This document shows, one piece after another, positions 63,672-64,000 of a stretch of DNA of 64,000 nt (the stretch's first letter is position 1; the number at the start of each line of letters is the position of its first letter). The translations under genes and the position numbers were made by a program. The notes beneath the pieces were generated by a model that made no database searches, had not been told where the DNA came from, and was given only the letters and a program-made list of their open reading frames with translations. The stretch is from Paenibacillus eucommiae. GTDB lineage: Bacteria; Bacillota; Bacilli; Paenibacillales; NBRC-103111. The stretch lies in NCBI RefSeq assembly GCF_017874215.1, contig NZ_JAGGLB010000001.1, forward strand, positions 124,001 to 188,000, given 5' to 3'.

Positions 63672-64000
63672 CTATTCCTCACTCCAAAGTGATTGAATCA
63701 TCTCAACGGTGTAGTCGACCAGCGCCTGACCGCCTTCGGCTCCCACATACCCGCTGAATACTTGTGTGCTGTAGCCCCCAGTAGCAATCGCTTCAGCGGA
63801 TGGAAGATATCCGTCGTTACCGCACGCCAGTTGGGCAATAAAGGTCTGCTTGGCAGCACTTCTCGCTTTAATTTGCAAGCCAAATTCCGTAAACAATTCG
63901 AACGGATTCGTTGCGAACGCAACGTCTCCAAGACGCAGCACATGCAGCTCCATCGGGAAAGAAGAGGTTCTCTGCATATGTTCATAACGGTCTACGATCG
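63672..64000 (-). CDS. Ceramidase-like / non-lysosomal amidase-type protein, C-terminal part (runs off right edge)
   Basis: The frame is open from the window edge to a stop at 63672; 108 residues are visible. LRLGDVAFATNPFELFTEFG and ACGNDGYLPSAEA..GGYSTQVF match the C-terminal part of neutral/alkaline ceramidase-like proteins. The family hydrolyses N-acyl linkages, but bacterial relatives in sugar clusters are uncharacterised. The upstream part is outside the window. Confidence 0.7.
   Translation of the reverse strand, partial: IVDRYEHMQRTSSFPMELHVLRLGDVAFATNPFELFTEFGLQIKARSAAKQTFIAQLACGNDGYLPSAEAIATGGYSTQVFSGYVGAEGGQALVDYTVEMIQSLWSEE

Overview
The window looks like a chromosome segment of a Paenibacillus-type bacterium (Bacillota). 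The evidence is S-layer-homology (SLH) proteins, an LPxTG surface protein with a class D sortase, a 5TM-LYT sensor kinase, a membrane-bound YesN-type AraC regulator, consistently strong AAGGAGG-type ribosome sites and frequent TTG/GTG starts. No rRNA, tRNA, prophage, transposase or CRISPR array was recognised. Both ends cut through genes.

Left part (1-11.8 kb): a truncated histidine kinase, a beta-lactamase-fold serine hydrolase divergent from a PucR regulator and a RidA protein, a sugar isomerase/Gfo-Idh pair divergent from an AraC regulator, a secreted stalk-domain protein, a tiny Cys protein, and a second Gfo-Idh/AraC pair. 11.9-17.4 kb: a sugar ABC importer (binding lipoprotein plus two permeases) behind a membrane AraC regulator. 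17.6-21.4 kb: a surface module of a secreted protein, an LPVTG-anchored acidic-repeat protein and a class D sortase.

Right part (21.6-64 kb, nearly all minus strand): two paralogous glycan-utilisation cassettes in tandem. Each runs LacI regulator, binding lipoprotein, MalF-type permease, MalG-type permease, SDR, giant SLH protein(s), Tat-exported protein. Cassette A (30.3-45.6 kb) continues with no obvious terminator into a catabolic set: creatininase, an unknown 373-aa protein, RidA, M81 (MlrC-like) peptidase, Kbl-type PLP enzyme and SDR. A terminator follows at 24.4 kb, then a third LacI and a second M81 gene. Cassette B (46.9-60.7 kb) ends at a parallel beta-helix protein. Beyond it lie an internally deleted M81 pseudogene, a glycoside-hydrolase-like protein and a truncated ceramidase-like gene.

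The three LacI paralogues lack the usual hinge helix, and each has an all-A/T palindrome at its own promoter. The two closely related regulators share one palindrome, also found at the cassette A transporter promoter. The third regulator has a different palindrome, shared with the cassette B transporter promoter. The intergenic regions are rich in repeats: a 130-bp palindromic element with compensatory changes between copies, 52-bp tandem arrays on both sides of cassette B, a run of AACGATG hairpins, and quartets of a GGACATGAG motif.

Model (inference): SLH-anchored and Tat-exported proteins bind and cut an extracellular glycan or glycoconjugate, the ABC importers take up the products, and the amidohydrolase/PLP/SDR genes handle a nitrogen-containing moiety. 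The substrate cannot be read from the sequence.
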